Source: Asparagopsis taxiformis
Lineage: Eukaryota > Rhodophyta > Florideophyceae > Bonnemaisoniales > Bonnemaisoniaceae
NCBI GenBank assembly: GCA_030407315.1
Contig: JALQPE010001900.1
Location: forward strand, 62,001 to 126,000
DNA length: 64,000 nucleotides
Direction: 5' to 3'
Shown: piece by piece, positions 33,201-43,956 of the stretch
How the letters are laid out: each line of letters starts with the position of its first letter
Position numbering within the stretch: position 1 is the stretch's first letter
Notes under the pieces: generated by a model
What the model was told of the DNA's origin: nothing
The model's database searches: none
The model's input: only the letters and a program-made list of their open reading frames with translations
Position numbers and translations under genes: made by a program

Positions 33201-34638
33201 GTGGAATCACAAGTGTGAACAGCTGGAGGTACGGCTCGTGCGTGACATGTCCGAGCGCATCGATCGCGTCATTTTGAGTTCCAGAATCCCCGTTTATAAC
33301 AATCCCCAGTGGCCTGAATCGTTGGCTATCTCAAACAATCTGAATTTCGTTGCATATTCTTGTTTCAAAAGCTGTGTTGTTTACATCGTTGACCCGTGGA
33401 TTGGGAAACTATTACGTACACTCACTGCTCTTGAGGAATGGGCGTTGTCGTTGACACCAGACGAACAGGATGCTCCATCGAATCCTTCGAGTCACCGGAA
33501 CTCGAAAAGTACGGCACGAGCCGGGCCTAATCGGGTAATTGAGCTACTGTCGTTCAGTTCAGACGGTAATGTGATTTCAGCTTCGGCAACTGCCGAAACA
33601 TACTCAAATGACGAGAATACGACAACTGTCGAGACAAAGTCTGTGTCTTGGAATTTATCGTCGGGACAGCCCGGAGACAAAACACATCCGGACGGCGATA
33701 GTACCGCAGTGAGTAGCACAGCAAATCCTCGCTTAGTCTGCAATGCGCAGTTTAATGGATGGTCCTTCCTTTTTTCACGAAATGTCAAATACGTGCACGG
33801 CCGATCGCCTTTCACCATAGCCACCGTGGAGGATAATATTCGTGGAGCCCATTATATCGCTGATACATCCCGATTACACTTTTTAACAAAGCGGAATGGT
33901 ATGTGCTACATCGATCTAATTGCTGACGACACACATCTCCCGCCGCGCAATCCTCCTCCTCTTCCACTCCTCCCCGAGCCTTTTCCGTCCCCATCACAGA
34001 ACAAAACCACAAATTCTGGACCTGAAGAAGTCTACGACGTCTTCATAAGTCATGCCGGCCCCGACAAATTATTCATTGCCGAGCCGTTGTTCGACGCACT
34101 TGTCGCAAATGGTCTCAAAGTATTCTTCGACAAGAGGGAACTACATCCCGGGCAGAATGCTCCTCAGAAAATGGACGGTGCAATGGAGACGGCAAGGATA
34201 GCAGTCGTGATTCTATCACCGCAATTCGCTGGTCGCCCATGGACCATGAAGGAATTGCTGTGTTTCCTACGACGCTTCAGGAGTGCTGGTGAAAGGGGCG
34301 TGATTATCATCCCTGTGTTCTATCGATTAACGCTGGAAGATTGTAGAAATGCACTGATGATCACGGATGAAGATGGGAACAAAGTGCTGATGACAGAGGA
34401 ATTTCTGCAACGAATGGCGGAGAACAGCGAGTACGGGATCGCAGACGTTGTGCAGGGTCTTCGTGAAATGAGGGGGATTACAGGAATTGAAAATTTTGAA
34501 AATGCGACAAACGAAGACGGGAGCGAGGCTGCGGAGAAGCGGAAGACGTTTATCGGAAGGATTGTAGAGGCAGTGATGATGGCGATGGGACGCATAAAAA
34601 CGGGGAACCTTGCGGGTCCAAGTAGAGCGACGAGCTGA
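30232..34638 (+). CDS. NLR-like protein 1: NB-ARC, WD40 propeller, C-terminal TIR
   Basis: 1468 residues, single exon. The start is ATG 30232 because the paralogue conserves FFSQPD and NSARSN right after it; the frame is open 112 codons further upstream. Residues 1-110 are Pro/Ser-rich. NB-ARC: P-loop GMGGAGKTT (about 136-144), Walker B LLIFDDVWD (223-231), TSTRN (260), GLPLAL (323), LHDLVHD as MHD-like motif (457-463). WD40-like repeats begin near 690 (DGTIRAWD, DEIVRIWD). TIR domain about 1267-1405: YDVFISHAG, then WTMKEL with the glutamate that is catalytic in NAD-cleaving TIRs. Known relatives of this design (APAF1-like and bacterial TIR-STAND proteins) oligomerise on sensing a signal; here TIR would be the effector. 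Immune function is inference. Confidence 0.88.
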   Translation: MDHFFSQPDHPVPNSARSNTVTPPSDPVPTSDHAHQTTSDPPAVADSARTESHPPTQPPSSSSFYPVSHPAPPLLHSTPVSSPAQPSRTPQPTVFYVPRNSRQIVLDFSNDSPTPESKAKHALLSDDPNNNAIALVGMGGAGKTTILRALGRHTDVWQRFPDGVWFIELGHDAKVQRLFDQLEQIVADAFPDFLPKFAELTAKDNTHSNMMEKLVDLLNLKRFLLIFDDVWDLDPTVYKLVDITCKGVQEMDGGSCKVLTSTRNEAIGRVPTHDVSIAVSPGDMRMETCIAILCKYAGIDSTRLVSWSSGNRDALDSIIDLCAGLPLALSVAGSGMQEVIGRCTDVSGPNAIVQYWESLKRSNVELRVAESESRHGGLDAAIQTSLVSLERVWKGTDMTVGEMFRSFCIVEKQMCIPLCVIERAWGVEDALARVRMFSRHSLASLDEDEGGLVKGIRLHDLVHDVCVEMAGGKEGVRGWHCQLVDRYRGSLRTSQGVAEDVEVGEAGASTESEGDEWWELKEDKYMSDNLVRHLLGAGRVSAALKLLTDYRWVEKVNTDEEQAPFQKVIAELELVRRHLEEEEKTEAGRRIVRDLDVVTRAMGLCMVPYCVKNRKECTFQLFGRLRDVVSESGLVERVLCSIEKYAKRPWARCGSGVLESGRSSLRRVLELEGYGGCICVRGGGEEVIVGGENGKVWVFDGRDGGLKTTLVGDEDSKIAAVFFDRISGLIYSCNRRGQVIIWEEEKKLRSMQAELEDEEEWIECMQVLPSSKKLVLGTGKGRLMVMDAMSGRAVGTVSAHGFCVTSLAIGGSETAMVSGSLDGTIRAWDTTGFEDSRIVFEGHTDSVKSVALSADGSLLAAGMWDEIVRIWDMQCGEQLWMSPDGHDNFVYCVLFSDDERFLYSAGSRETSVWRVRKGGRDVTLAHTLRNSNTFIRSLCLGDGPELFRMIGDRVEVWDARQFDSSSESVDKFLPGVSRFGVSENGTTMLTWNHKCEQLEVRLVRDMSERIDRVILSSRIPVYNNPQWPESLAISNNLNFVAYSCFKSCVVYIVDPWIGKLLRTLTALEEWALSLTPDEQDAPSNPSSHRNSKSTARAGPNRVIELLSFSSDGNVISASATAETYSNDENTTTVETKSVSWNLSSGQPGDKTHPDGDSTAVSSTANPRLVCNAQFNGWSFLFSRNVKYVHGRSPFTIATVEDNIRGAHYIADTSRLHFLTKRNGMCYIDLIADDTHLPPRNPPPLPLLPEPFPSPSQNKTTNSGPEEVYDVFISHAGPDKLFIAEPLFDALVANGLKVFFDKRELHPGQNAPQKMDGAMETARIAVVILSPQFAGRPWTMKELLCFLRRFRSAGERGVIIIPVFYRLTLEDCRNALMITDEDGNKVLMTEEFLQRMAENSEYGIADVVQGLREMRGITGIENFENATNEDGSEAAEKRKTFIGRIVEAVMMAMGRIKTGNLAGPSRATS

Positions 34639-34744
34639 AGATATTTTACAGTAAAAAGTATTCTGGGAGGTCGCTGTGTGTATCGGTCTATGTAGAGTAT
34701 GTGTTCAGCGTGATTGGCAGCATATACAGATCTATTGACAACGA
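34639..34744. other. 3' flank of NLR-like gene 1
   Basis: Short A/T-richer spacer; no motif beyond possible polyadenylation context. Confidence 0.3.
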
Positions 34745-36800
34745 CAGATAGTCAATGATGTCATGTGGAGGAGTGGTAGAGTGGATGTTGGTGCACTCAA
34801 CTCAAGACGTGTTCCCACAGTTGCAACCACGAGCATTCCACCATCGTTACGCAACGGCGAATCCAACGCTGTCGGGTTCATGACAATCGCAATACAACAC
34901 GTGAAACGACGTCAATTCCACTGAAGCATGCGTTTCCTCTCGAGGATACACTTTCATTTCACCTGCTATCACGAGGGGTTCCGAGTCGTTCGCTATCTAC
35001 TCCAATATATGCGCCATCGGTGGAAAACCCAGATTGCGATCCGTCAACGCGCCCGATGCTGACAATTTCAAAGGCGCAATGATTTCTGGAACGACCGGCA
35101 GGATGGTAGAGTACAGAAGAGGGGACAAGCTGAGGACAGCACAGTCGCTGAGTAGTGCGCGGTGTGGCAGGAACGGAGAGTGATTGGAGATATTGCCACG
35201 GAGGTGGGGCATATGAAATATGTGGATGAAATGAGGGACGTCCTATTGGAGCGGCGGGGAAATGACGAGCCTGTTGGTCGTAGTACTGCGCAATAGTCAG
35301 AAATTATAGAGTGGCAAGATAAAGTGGTGATCGAGAATATTTCAAGCAAGAACAATGCGCAGGGAACAAGGCCTGTCATGGGCTGGCAGGTTTCCCGGAC
35401 GCAGAGGCATTGGTGGCACTGGCAACGTATGTGATCGTGTTGTCGGCAAAAGTTGTCGTCAGGTTTATTGACATACGTATGGAACTGTCAAAAGGTCGTG
35501 CCGATGGTACATGGTTCGTGAAACGGATACCACTTTCAAGTCTAGTCGCGTCTGAGTGAACAGGTACATGCCAGATCCAATTTCACAACAACATTCGTGC
35601 GGAGGTTGTTCAAGACTCGTCGATGTCAGCGAACAGAGGTCACGATGTTGCACGCATACGGGAAACGAGAAATCAACAGCGCTCCATGGAGCATCACGCG
35701 CCTCTTGGTCAGCCACCCGTGCCCGCAGCAGTTACTGACGCCACGCATGCGCATCGGTAATCAATGTGCCGCCCATCTCGACAGCACGCTTCTTCACCCA
35801 CGGCGACTGCAAACGCTCAACGCCGACTAGTTACATTTTCTCGCCACGCGGACATGCTACCCATCGTCGCGCGTGCTGTATCGGCATGGCAACCCACGAG
35901 CTAATAGACACCGCACAATGTAGTTGTGTGCCGCTATGTCGAACAAGGAAATCGCGCGTTAATGGCATTCGGCGACGGCCTGTTCAAACGCGTCTTGTCC
36001 TCTGATAGGTCTGTTGGGGTTTCAATTCGCGCGCGATACAGCTATGCAGAAGATGGACGGCGCGCAATAAAAACGGCCGGCGTCCGGCGATGCAAGTCGT
36101 CAAGTCATGATGCGTCGGTCATGGATGATTGGATGCGCTGATTGCGTGGCGATGACGGGATGTTGATGCGAGCGTCGGGTGCTGCATTGGCGGTGAGGTT
36201 GTGACTCGAACATCGGGTCTTGATTCGGACAGAGCTGTGTCTGTTACTGCTGAGCGGGTTCGGTTTGGGTTGTGTGGCGCCGGATGGCAAGCGGTGTTGG
36301 GACAGCTGTCAGGAATTGTGGAGATCGGAGATCGAATTGAGAAAACGGTTCATTTCTGTGCGTTGCTGGTGACACCCGATTGGTTGGGGCGACTGAGATT
36401 GTCCAATCCGCCAATGGAAACGCGACAAGTCTGTCTTTGAGAAGATGGTGTATTGCTGCATCGGGAGCGGTGGACAAGGGGTGGTGCGCGCTGACATGAG
36501 CGTCTGCGGGATGTTTGGCAGGGGAATATTCAATCTGGAAAGTGAAATAGGAGTAGAGGACATTTCGTGATGATGCTGTGTCGCAAGATATGTTTCCGTC
36601 TATTAGCATTGCGTGGAAGCTGATATGTGTATGTTTCGATTTAGCATCTGTGCGGCATGCGGGATGTTCATGCTGGCGGAGTAATATTGTCGCGAGACAG
36701 TCTAGTATCCAAAGTTTGAGAATAGCGAATAGGACACAGAGTTGGAGAATGCGTTCACCTGATTGGGTGCTGCGAGGTGAAAGATGAGCATGGTGCACAA
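34745..36800 (-). pseudogene. Decayed minus-strand gene region 3' of NLR-like gene 1
   Basis: Several coding-like pieces in shifting minus-strand frames: APLKLSASGALTDRNLGFPP (about 35010-35075), VELTSFHVLYCDCHEPDSVG (about 34880-34940), DGGMLVVATVGTRLELSAP (about 34795-34850) and PLADWTISVAP (about 36390). Parts match 12840-13720. The pattern resembles the decayed genes at 22687-24004 and 42560-43730, so this is probably the same family. No intact frame remains and no function is assigned. Confidence 0.4.
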
Positions 36801-37309
36801 GGGAGCGAACATAACGCGTTTGTCGGGACGGTTGAGGACACGATTGTAGAAGCCAGGATGCGGCTGAGAAGCGGTGTAGCTGCCGATCCGTTTTCTTACC
36901 TCACAAGTGGATTTGTTGATGTAATGTGACAAGCGGTGATAACCGCAAATCGTCAAAGGCGCACGCAATTGCGAGGTACAGCGATCGCACGTGATCCAAC
37001 CCTATCGTGTGCGCTACGGTGTGCAATCGGTCCGCTGCCCCAGCCGACCCCATCAACATGTAGTGCCATTCACAACGCGTAGCAGAACAGTGCTCTCGGT
37101 CGACGCGTTCGTCTTCAAGTTGTCAGAAACGATGCTTGGCCAGATTATTGCCTTCTCCTTGAACGGATGTACGCATACAAATGCAGCTAGTGAACGTGAA
37201 CCGAGGTGAGGGGATGTGCAACGCTGTCTAGTTCAAGGAGCTTGTCCCTGCGCAAACTACACTAGCGAGAGATGGGTGTTGCATACCCGACATTCATCCG
37301 TAGGATGCA

Positions 37310-38767
37310 GAGATCCTACCATAGGAGAGCGAAAGGTATCAATGGTGCAATTGGAATTTCGCAGAGCATGAAAGCAACACAAATCATGGATGACGCTCGA
37401 TAATCCCAGTTCTGCACACCATCTCATACAATCACCACTGCTGTCGCCTCACACGCTGTGTCAGACTCGCGGGCAGAACGCAAGCAAACCACAACTGCAA
37501 ACGATGGGTCAATATGCGCGTGCAGTCACACGATGAACATTCACCCCTATTGCAGCGCTATTTCAAAGCACGAGACGATGGAATTTGCGTGCAGAGTCTG
37601 GTGCTGTTGCTGCAGAGCAGTAGAAGCGAAGTGCGACTCGATCAGCTGACGGATGCCGTCGGGAGTGCATGCAAGTCGCGCGATGCAAACGCAGATATCG
37701 AATGCGACATGTCGCAATGTTTCGGATGCGATTCAAGGGGATTTGGCGTGGTCGGCAGCGCCAGCGTCACGTGTGCAACAAGCGGAAGGCGACTCTACAG
37801 ATCGACGACTTGATCTCGGCTGGTGGCAGAGTATTCGCAACGTGAAAATGGTGGAGTTTGTGGGTGGATGATTGCCGTTCGTCCGAGTAGAATACTTCAA
37901 ACTAGACGAGTACACTACTCTTCGCAATTGGCGACAGTGTACTATGCGATACACTGTGAACCATGCAACGTGAAGCAGTGTACAATAACTGTAGTTGCGG
38001 TGTACTTTCCGAATGATACATGGACAACTTCGCGACACATCCAATAGAAACATAGAATATTCAATCTCCGCAAACGGCTTATGCACACGTGGACGGCTCC
38101 CGACACTTCTCATAGGCGCATCAGCCCGAATTGGAGCCAAGATACTTTACAATACTCCCATAGATTTCAGCGCCTCCTCCCTCATCTACACCTGTACATT
38201 CAGTGGCGGCGAAGCGTCATCCCGCTCTCAACCCTCTAGCTCTCTCAGCCTTTCATCTCAATCCATCCTCTTTCGCTCCGCTATTCCGCTCTCCCCACAA
38301 AAATCGCAGCAACAAAGCGTAACACCGCAACTTGCCAGCGCCACATCACACACCACGCGTCCACTTCTCGACTCACAACTTTTCCGCGCTCTTACAGTCC
38401 ATACGTCCACTGTCCATCGCCTCTATTCTCCCTTACCTTGCCTTTCCGTCCGTGCCATTCACCTCGCCGACTAACAATCTTCTCCCAACTGGTTTCCTCG
38501 TCTTTTCATCTCGATCCATACGCTTACGTTCGGCTACTTCGGCCTCCAAACCACCGTCGCACAACACCGCGTCGCGCAGCGTAGCGCCGCACCTCATAAT
38601 CATCACACCACGTACCACTCGTCCACTTCTTGACCCGAATCTCTTCCGCGCTCTTACAATCCATATACCCACTGCCCACCACGTCCATCCTTGTCTCTCC
38701 GTCTGTACTCTTCAGCTCTCCGACTAACAATCTTCTCTGTCTTCCCTCTGCACACACTTCTTGCACC
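37310..38767 (+). other. Upstream region of NLR-like gene 2, duplicate of 28770-30231
   Basis: Collinear with the first copy, with more divergence before about 38670 and almost none after it. It also contains two tandem leader units (about 38372-38639 and 38640-38767). No separate gene supported. Confidence 0.5.
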
Positions 38768-39180
38768 ATGGGTCATTTCTTCTCTCAACCAGACTACCCC
38801 GTTCCCAACTCTGCCCGCTCTAACACCCTCACTCCACCGTCCCATCCTGTCCCTGCATCTGACCACGCCCATCAAACTCACTCCACCCAGTGTCCCGCCC
38901 ATCTCACTCGCTTCCCCATTCGACTCCCGCCTCGTCTCCCGCCCAACCATCACGCACCCCACAGCCCGCTGTCTTCTACGTCCCCCGAAACTCCCGCCAG
39001 ATTGTCCTAGACTTCTCCAATGATTCGCCCACTCCAGAAAGCAAGGCCAAGCACGCACTCCTGTCCGATGACCCAAACAATAACGCCATAGCTCTCGTCG
39101 GCATGGGTGGCGCAGGCAAAACAACCATCCTGCGCGCCCTCGGCAGACATACAGATGGAGCAGTGGGGAACTGCGTGTAG
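38768..39180 (+). pseudogene. Broken N-terminus of NLR-like gene 2
   Basis: ATG 38768 (MGHFFSQPDYPVPNSARSN) matches gene 1. A deletion of roughly 90 bp and a frame change occur near 38880-38930. The second frame carries the P-loop (GMGGAGKTT near 39103-39130) and stops at 39180. Relative to gene 1, about 620 bp (30694-31312) have been deleted after the P-loop, removing Walker B, the TSTRN motif and GLPL. The remainder continues in a third frame from about 39181. Confidence 0.8.
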
Positions 39181-39266
39181 CGGAGAGTGGGAGTAGACAC
39201 GTGGGGCTGGATGCAGCTATCCAGGCGAGCTTGGAGTCGCTGGAGAGAGGGTGGAAGGGAACAGAT

Positions 39267-42200
39267 ATGACGGTAGGGGAGATGTTCCGATCGTTTTGCA
39301 TAGTGGAAAAGCAGATGTGTATTCCATTGTGTGTGATCGAAAGAGCGTGGGGCGTTGAAGATGCGCTCGCAAGGGCGAGAATGTTTTCGAGACACAGTCT
39401 AGCATCACTGGATGAAGATGAGGGAGGGCTAGTGAAGGGGATCCGACTTCATGATCTTGTTCACGATGTGTGTGTAGAAATGGCAGGAGGGAAGGAGGGA
39501 GTACGAGGGTGGCATTGCCAGCTCGTGGATCGGTACCGGGGATCACTACGGACAAGTCAAGGAGTTGCTGAAGATGTAGAAGTGGGTGAAGCAGGAGCGA
39601 GTACCGAGAGTGAAGGAGATGAATGGTGGGAACTGAAGGAGGACAAGTACATGAGCGACAACTTGGTGCGACACCTGCTCGGAGCTGGGCGGGTGAGTGC
39701 GGCGCTCAAGTTGTTGACGGATTATCGGTGGATCGAGAAGACGAATAGGGATGAAGAGCGAGCACCGTTCCAGAAGGTCATGAGCGAGCTTGAACGGCTA
39801 CGAAGGCATCTAGAAGAAGAGAAGACGGAAGCTGGAAGAATAATAGTCTGCGATCTGGACGTTGTCACAAGAGCAATGGAGCGTTGTATGGTGCCATATT
39901 GTGTGAAGAACCGAGAAGAATGTACGTTTCAGCTATTTGGGCGACTGCGCGATATTGTGAGCGAGAGCGGGGTAGCGGAGCGAACGGTATGTAGTATTGA
40001 GAGATATGCGGAGCGGCCTTGGGCTCGTTGTGGGCCTGGGGTGCTAGATAGCGGGAGGAGTTCGTTGCGACGTGTACTGGAGCTGGAAGGTCGCGGACGA
40101 TGTATGCTTGTGAGGGGTGGAGGGGAAGAAGTGATTGTGGGAGGGGAGAAAGGGCACGTATGGGTGTTGGACGCTCGGAATGGGAGGGCGAAGACGACTC
40201 TAATGGATCACGAGGGCTGCTCCATTACGACCGTAGACGTAGACCGCACTTCAGGGCTGATGTATTCATGCGATTTTACCGGGCAAGTGACGATATGGAA
40301 AGATGAGAAGAAATTGCGATCGATGCAAGCTGAAGTAGAAGACGAAGAAGAGTGGATCGAATGCATGCAAGTATTACCATCGTCGAAGAAAGTGGTTCTA
40401 GGTACTACTAAAGGACGACTATTAGTGATGGATGCAACCAGCGCGAATTTGCTTCGGGCTGCTCCCGCGCATGGCGATATCGTGTCTTCGCTGGCAATCG
40501 GAGGAAGCGAAGATGTGATGGTGTCTGGATCACAGGATGGAACGATCCGTGTGTGGGACCCGGCAAGTTTCGAACACAACGGCACTGTGTTCGAGGGGCA
40601 CACAGATTGGGTGACCAGCTTGGCGTTGAGCGCTGATGGGAGACTACTGGCATCCGGATCGGAGGACGGAAGCGCTCGTTTGTGGGACGTGCAGAGTGGC
40701 GAGCAACTATGGTCGTCACCAGACGGACATCACAGTTGGGTGAAATGTGTCCTGTTGAGTGGCGATGGAAGCTTGTTGTATTCTGCAGGCCCCGGGCAAA
40801 CGAGTGTATGGCGGGTGAGCAACGGCGGTCGTGCCGTGACCCTGGTGCTCACTCTGCCCAACCCGTCGCCGGAGGGTGTCGAATCGCTCCGTCTGGGGAG
40901 CGATTCGCAACTGTTCACGCTGGGTGGGAATCGGGTGCAAGTTTTCAACTCGCGATTAATAGACTTTCGCGCGCAGCACAACGCCAAATTTTTGCCAAAC
41001 GTGGAAACTTTTGGGGTTTCCGACGATGGCGCAACAATGTTGACGTTCAATGTGCGGTCGAAATCGATGGATATACGCAACGTGTGCGACGTGTCAGAGC
41101 GCGTCGATCGTTGCGTGGCAAATTTCAAAATTGCCGCCGGGTTTTGGCCGCGTACACTGGCGGTGGCTAACAGCCGGCAAGTCGTCGCGCATTCATGTTA
41201 TAACAGCTGCGTGGTGTTCGTCCTCGACGGGCGCGAGGGTACTGTTCTGCAGTCATTCTCTGGTCTTGAGAAATGGGCTCTGTCGTTGGCATCTGATGAG
41301 CGGCATGTCTCGTCGAATGTTTCGACTTCCGGCGCCTCGAGTCGGACAACACGACCTGGACTGGTGCGGGATATTGGAATAATATCGTTCAGTTCAGATG
41401 GTGAGGTTATTTCAGCTTTCGCAGCCGCGAAAACAAACCCGCTGGACGGGAATCCAACCGCCGTCTATACAAAGTCTATGTCCTGGAATGTATCTTCAGG
41501 AGAGTCCATGGACTATGTACAACAAGACCTCGATAACACCGCAACGAGTAGTACCGCAACTACTCGCTTGGTCTGTAACAAAGAGTTTAACGGATGGTCC
41601 TTCCGTTTTCCACCACATGTGAAATACGAGCACCACCGATCGCCTTTCACCATAGCCACCGTAGAAGACTATGTGCATGGAGCCCATTACGTTGCTGATA
41701 CATCCCGGTTACACCTTTCAACGGAAAGGGGTATGGTCTACGTCGATCTTGTCACCGACAACACCCACCTCCCGCCACGTAATGCACCCTCTCTCCCACT
41801 TCCCCAACGAAACCCACTCGCATCACAAGGCACAATCACATACCCCAAAGTAGATGAAGTGTACGACGTGTTCATCAGCCACGCCGACACTGACAAATTC
41901 ACCATCGCCCTGCGGTTGTACAAGCTCCTCGTCGCGCTTGGTTTCAAGGTGTTTCTAGACCGGGCAGAGCTGCGGCCTGGGCAGAATGCACCCGAGAAGA
42001 TGATCAAGGCGATGCGAAGAGCGAAGATTGCAGTTGTAATACTGTCGCCCGAGTATGCGGCACGGAAATGGACTCTGAAAGAGCTGATGTGCTTCTTAGA
42101 GCGGTTCCGTGCCGGCGACGAGAGAGAGATCATCATCATTCCGGTGTTCTATCGATTGACACTGGATGACTGCAGAGATGAAAATTCGCTGTTCGGCATC

Positions 42201-42470
42201 GTGAACGACGATGGAGAAAATGTGTTTGTAGCAGAAGGGTTCCTGAAATGGATGTCGAAGCAGCAGGAGCTGACCGTCGAGGAGGTACTGAAGGGACTAC
42301 AATCGCTGAGGGGTGTCACTGGTATCGAGAACGAGGCTAAAGTCACAAATAGAGTAGAAGATAAGTCGGCGCAAATGAAATTCGCCGCGAAGATCCAAGA
42401 CGCCGTCGTAGAGGCGATGGATCGCTATGAAAGTAAGCAGGCTACTGGTCCCTGTCGCGCGCAGGGATGA
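39267..42470 (+). CDS. NLR-like protein 2: WD40 propeller and C-terminal TIR without NB-ARC
   Basis: 1067 residues from the first ATG in the frame; the frame is open back to about 39183 without ATG. It retains the NB-ARC tail (LHDLVHD, near 39448-39470), WD40 repeats (DGTIRVWD, DGSARLWD near 40540 and 40680) and a TIR domain (YDVFISHAD near residue 865, FLDRAEL, WTLKEL). The catalytic-type glutamate in W-x-x-KEL is kept. A frame of more than 3 kb has stayed open although it differs from gene 1 at many WD40 and TIR positions, which suggests selection on a shortened sensor-effector protein. It could equally be a young pseudogene. Transcription would need a start near the old promoter or a new one. 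Confidence 0.7.
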   Translation: MTVGEMFRSFCIVEKQMCIPLCVIERAWGVEDALARARMFSRHSLASLDEDEGGLVKGIRLHDLVHDVCVEMAGGKEGVRGWHCQLVDRYRGSLRTSQGVAEDVEVGEAGASTESEGDEWWELKEDKYMSDNLVRHLLGAGRVSAALKLLTDYRWIEKTNRDEERAPFQKVMSELERLRRHLEEEKTEAGRIIVCDLDVVTRAMERCMVPYCVKNREECTFQLFGRLRDIVSESGVAERTVCSIERYAERPWARCGPGVLDSGRSSLRRVLELEGRGRCMLVRGGGEEVIVGGEKGHVWVLDARNGRAKTTLMDHEGCSITTVDVDRTSGLMYSCDFTGQVTIWKDEKKLRSMQAEVEDEEEWIECMQVLPSSKKVVLGTTKGRLLVMDATSANLLRAAPAHGDIVSSLAIGGSEDVMVSGSQDGTIRVWDPASFEHNGTVFEGHTDWVTSLALSADGRLLASGSEDGSARLWDVQSGEQLWSSPDGHHSWVKCVLLSGDGSLLYSAGPGQTSVWRVSNGGRAVTLVLTLPNPSPEGVESLRLGSDSQLFTLGGNRVQVFNSRLIDFRAQHNAKFLPNVETFGVSDDGATMLTFNVRSKSMDIRNVCDVSERVDRCVANFKIAAGFWPRTLAVANSRQVVAHSCYNSCVVFVLDGREGTVLQSFSGLEKWALSLASDERHVSSNVSTSGASSRTTRPGLVRDIGIISFSSDGEVISAFAAAKTNPLDGNPTAVYTKSMSWNVSSGESMDYVQQDLDNTATSSTATTRLVCNKEFNGWSFRFPPHVKYEHHRSPFTIATVEDYVHGAHYVADTSRLHLSTERGMVYVDLVTDNTHLPPRNAPSLPLPQRNPLASQGTITYPKVDEVYDVFISHADTDKFTIALRLYKLLVALGFKVFLDRAELRPGQNAPEKMIKAMRRAKIAVVILSPEYAARKWTLKELMCFLERFRAGDEREIIIIPVFYRLTLDDCRDENSLFGIVNDDGENVFVAEGFLKWMSKQQELTVEEVLKGLQSLRGVTGIENEAKVTNRVEDKSAQMKFAAKIQDAVVEAMDRYESKQATGPCRAQG

Positions 42471-42559
42471 GTGCATAGAGTAAAACGTAGAGTAATGATA
42501 AAGAGTAGTTGGAATTGAAAACCATGCGATGCTAGATGTAGTATGAACAAGTGCTCGAG

Positions 42560-43730
42560 TTTATTAGGTTATCGTTGAAACAGACAATCGGAAATGACGG
42601 CGGCACGTGACAGACCGTACAGGGTGAAATACAAGCCGATCGATACGGCACCATATGCAGAATGCGACTCGCGCGCAGAATTGTATTACACGCCAATGAA
42701 GGCCGATAAGCGCGCACGATTTGCAACACGAGCCTGAAAGTCGCGCCAGTCTACACAACCATCTCCACAAACAACATCTACACAAGCCTCGAGCGCGGCT
42801 CGGAAACGACACGCCCCAAGATGAAAGCACCCCTCGCTCCGCGCAGACTGCTTCGGACAGCCCGAACGATCCGCGGCGATATCCAACAGTGGGGATGCGC
42901 TACGCGGAACGCACGCGCCGCGCACAGGAGCCTACCGGCGCTGCGGCGGTTGTAGACGCATCGGCGGGACGAAGGCTGTGCTCGGGCGGGTCTGACGAGG
43001 TATGTTCCGATGGGTCCAGCCGGGGTCAGACAGAGCGACGGCGGGGAAAGCGTGAATTGGGATATTTTCAGAAAGATGAATTTTGTCATGAAATTCAATT
43101 TCTACGCCGGAAATTGCCGCGTAGAAATTTGTTTCATTGATGTGTTCCCGCCGGAAATACATCATTGAAACCGAGGTCGCGCTCGCTGTGCGTACGAAAC
43201 GTGTGTTGGCACTGTCGGACATCGCGGGAGATCATCACTAGACGACCGGTTATTCCAGCAATGTCGTCATGTCCGTTATACATCATCATGCCCACGGCTC
43301 ATCCAGTAAGATCGACTCGGTTGTCAGCGAAAACTCGTCCCGATACTGAGACAACGCGTGCGAATGGAAGCCACGATTCGACGCGCGGTGCGTATCCAAC
43401 GACTGCGTGGTTAGCTGATGCGACGCGGTATGACGCGCGTGTTATTACCCCCGATGTGATGCAGGACATACATCATATTTCGAACCGCCATTCGACCATC
43501 TCGGGCGCATCCAACGTCGCTGAATGCTCGCCGTCTGCGACCAGCACTCGACCAAACGCGCGTGCATCTACATGTATCATACCCGTCGCGCGCGGCCGCA
43601 TCTACAAGTTGTCGCTCGCGTCCGGATGACCATCATGACAACCGACGAAGCGCTCATAGTCTCTGCAACATGGCCGATCTCCTCGCAGAACCGCTCGATC
43701 GCACCGTTTCATACCCTCCCAGCGTACATG
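42560..43730 (-). pseudogene. Decayed minus-strand gene 3' of NLR-like gene 2
   Basis: Coding-like pieces in order: VAETMSASSVVMMVIRT (about 43640-43690), GRVLVADGEHSATLDAPEMV (about 43490-43550), APRVESWLPFARVVSVSG (about 43350-43405), then CVDVVCGDGCVDWRDFQAR (about 42725-42785). Frameshifts separate them. The order and spacing parallel the decayed gene at 22687-24004 (LLIVAAVTSELRTDVVLVRN, CEWRTTF, VDHGLLMVSG, DLVCGWGTALAVADW). No recognised domain. Confidence 0.45.
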
Positions 43731-43956
43731 TAGTCATGTGCGGTAATGATAACCATCGTACAACAATCCAGTGGAATGCTTTCTATATTATGCGTGCGGA
43801 TTATCATGGCCATGAATGCCATACACCTACACTTGTACCACCTCATACCGCTTCTTGATCACTATATATTCACACCTAATACATCTTCTCACTCTGCGTA
43901 CACCCGAGTCCTATCAACCCATCACCCATCGTCTGAACACCGAGCCGTCCCGCAAC

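Noticed and set aside
36244..36798. 184-codon minus-strand ORF as an intact gene
   Set aside because: The related block at 13420-13730 is frameshifted, and only part of the frame is shared; treated as part of a decayed region.
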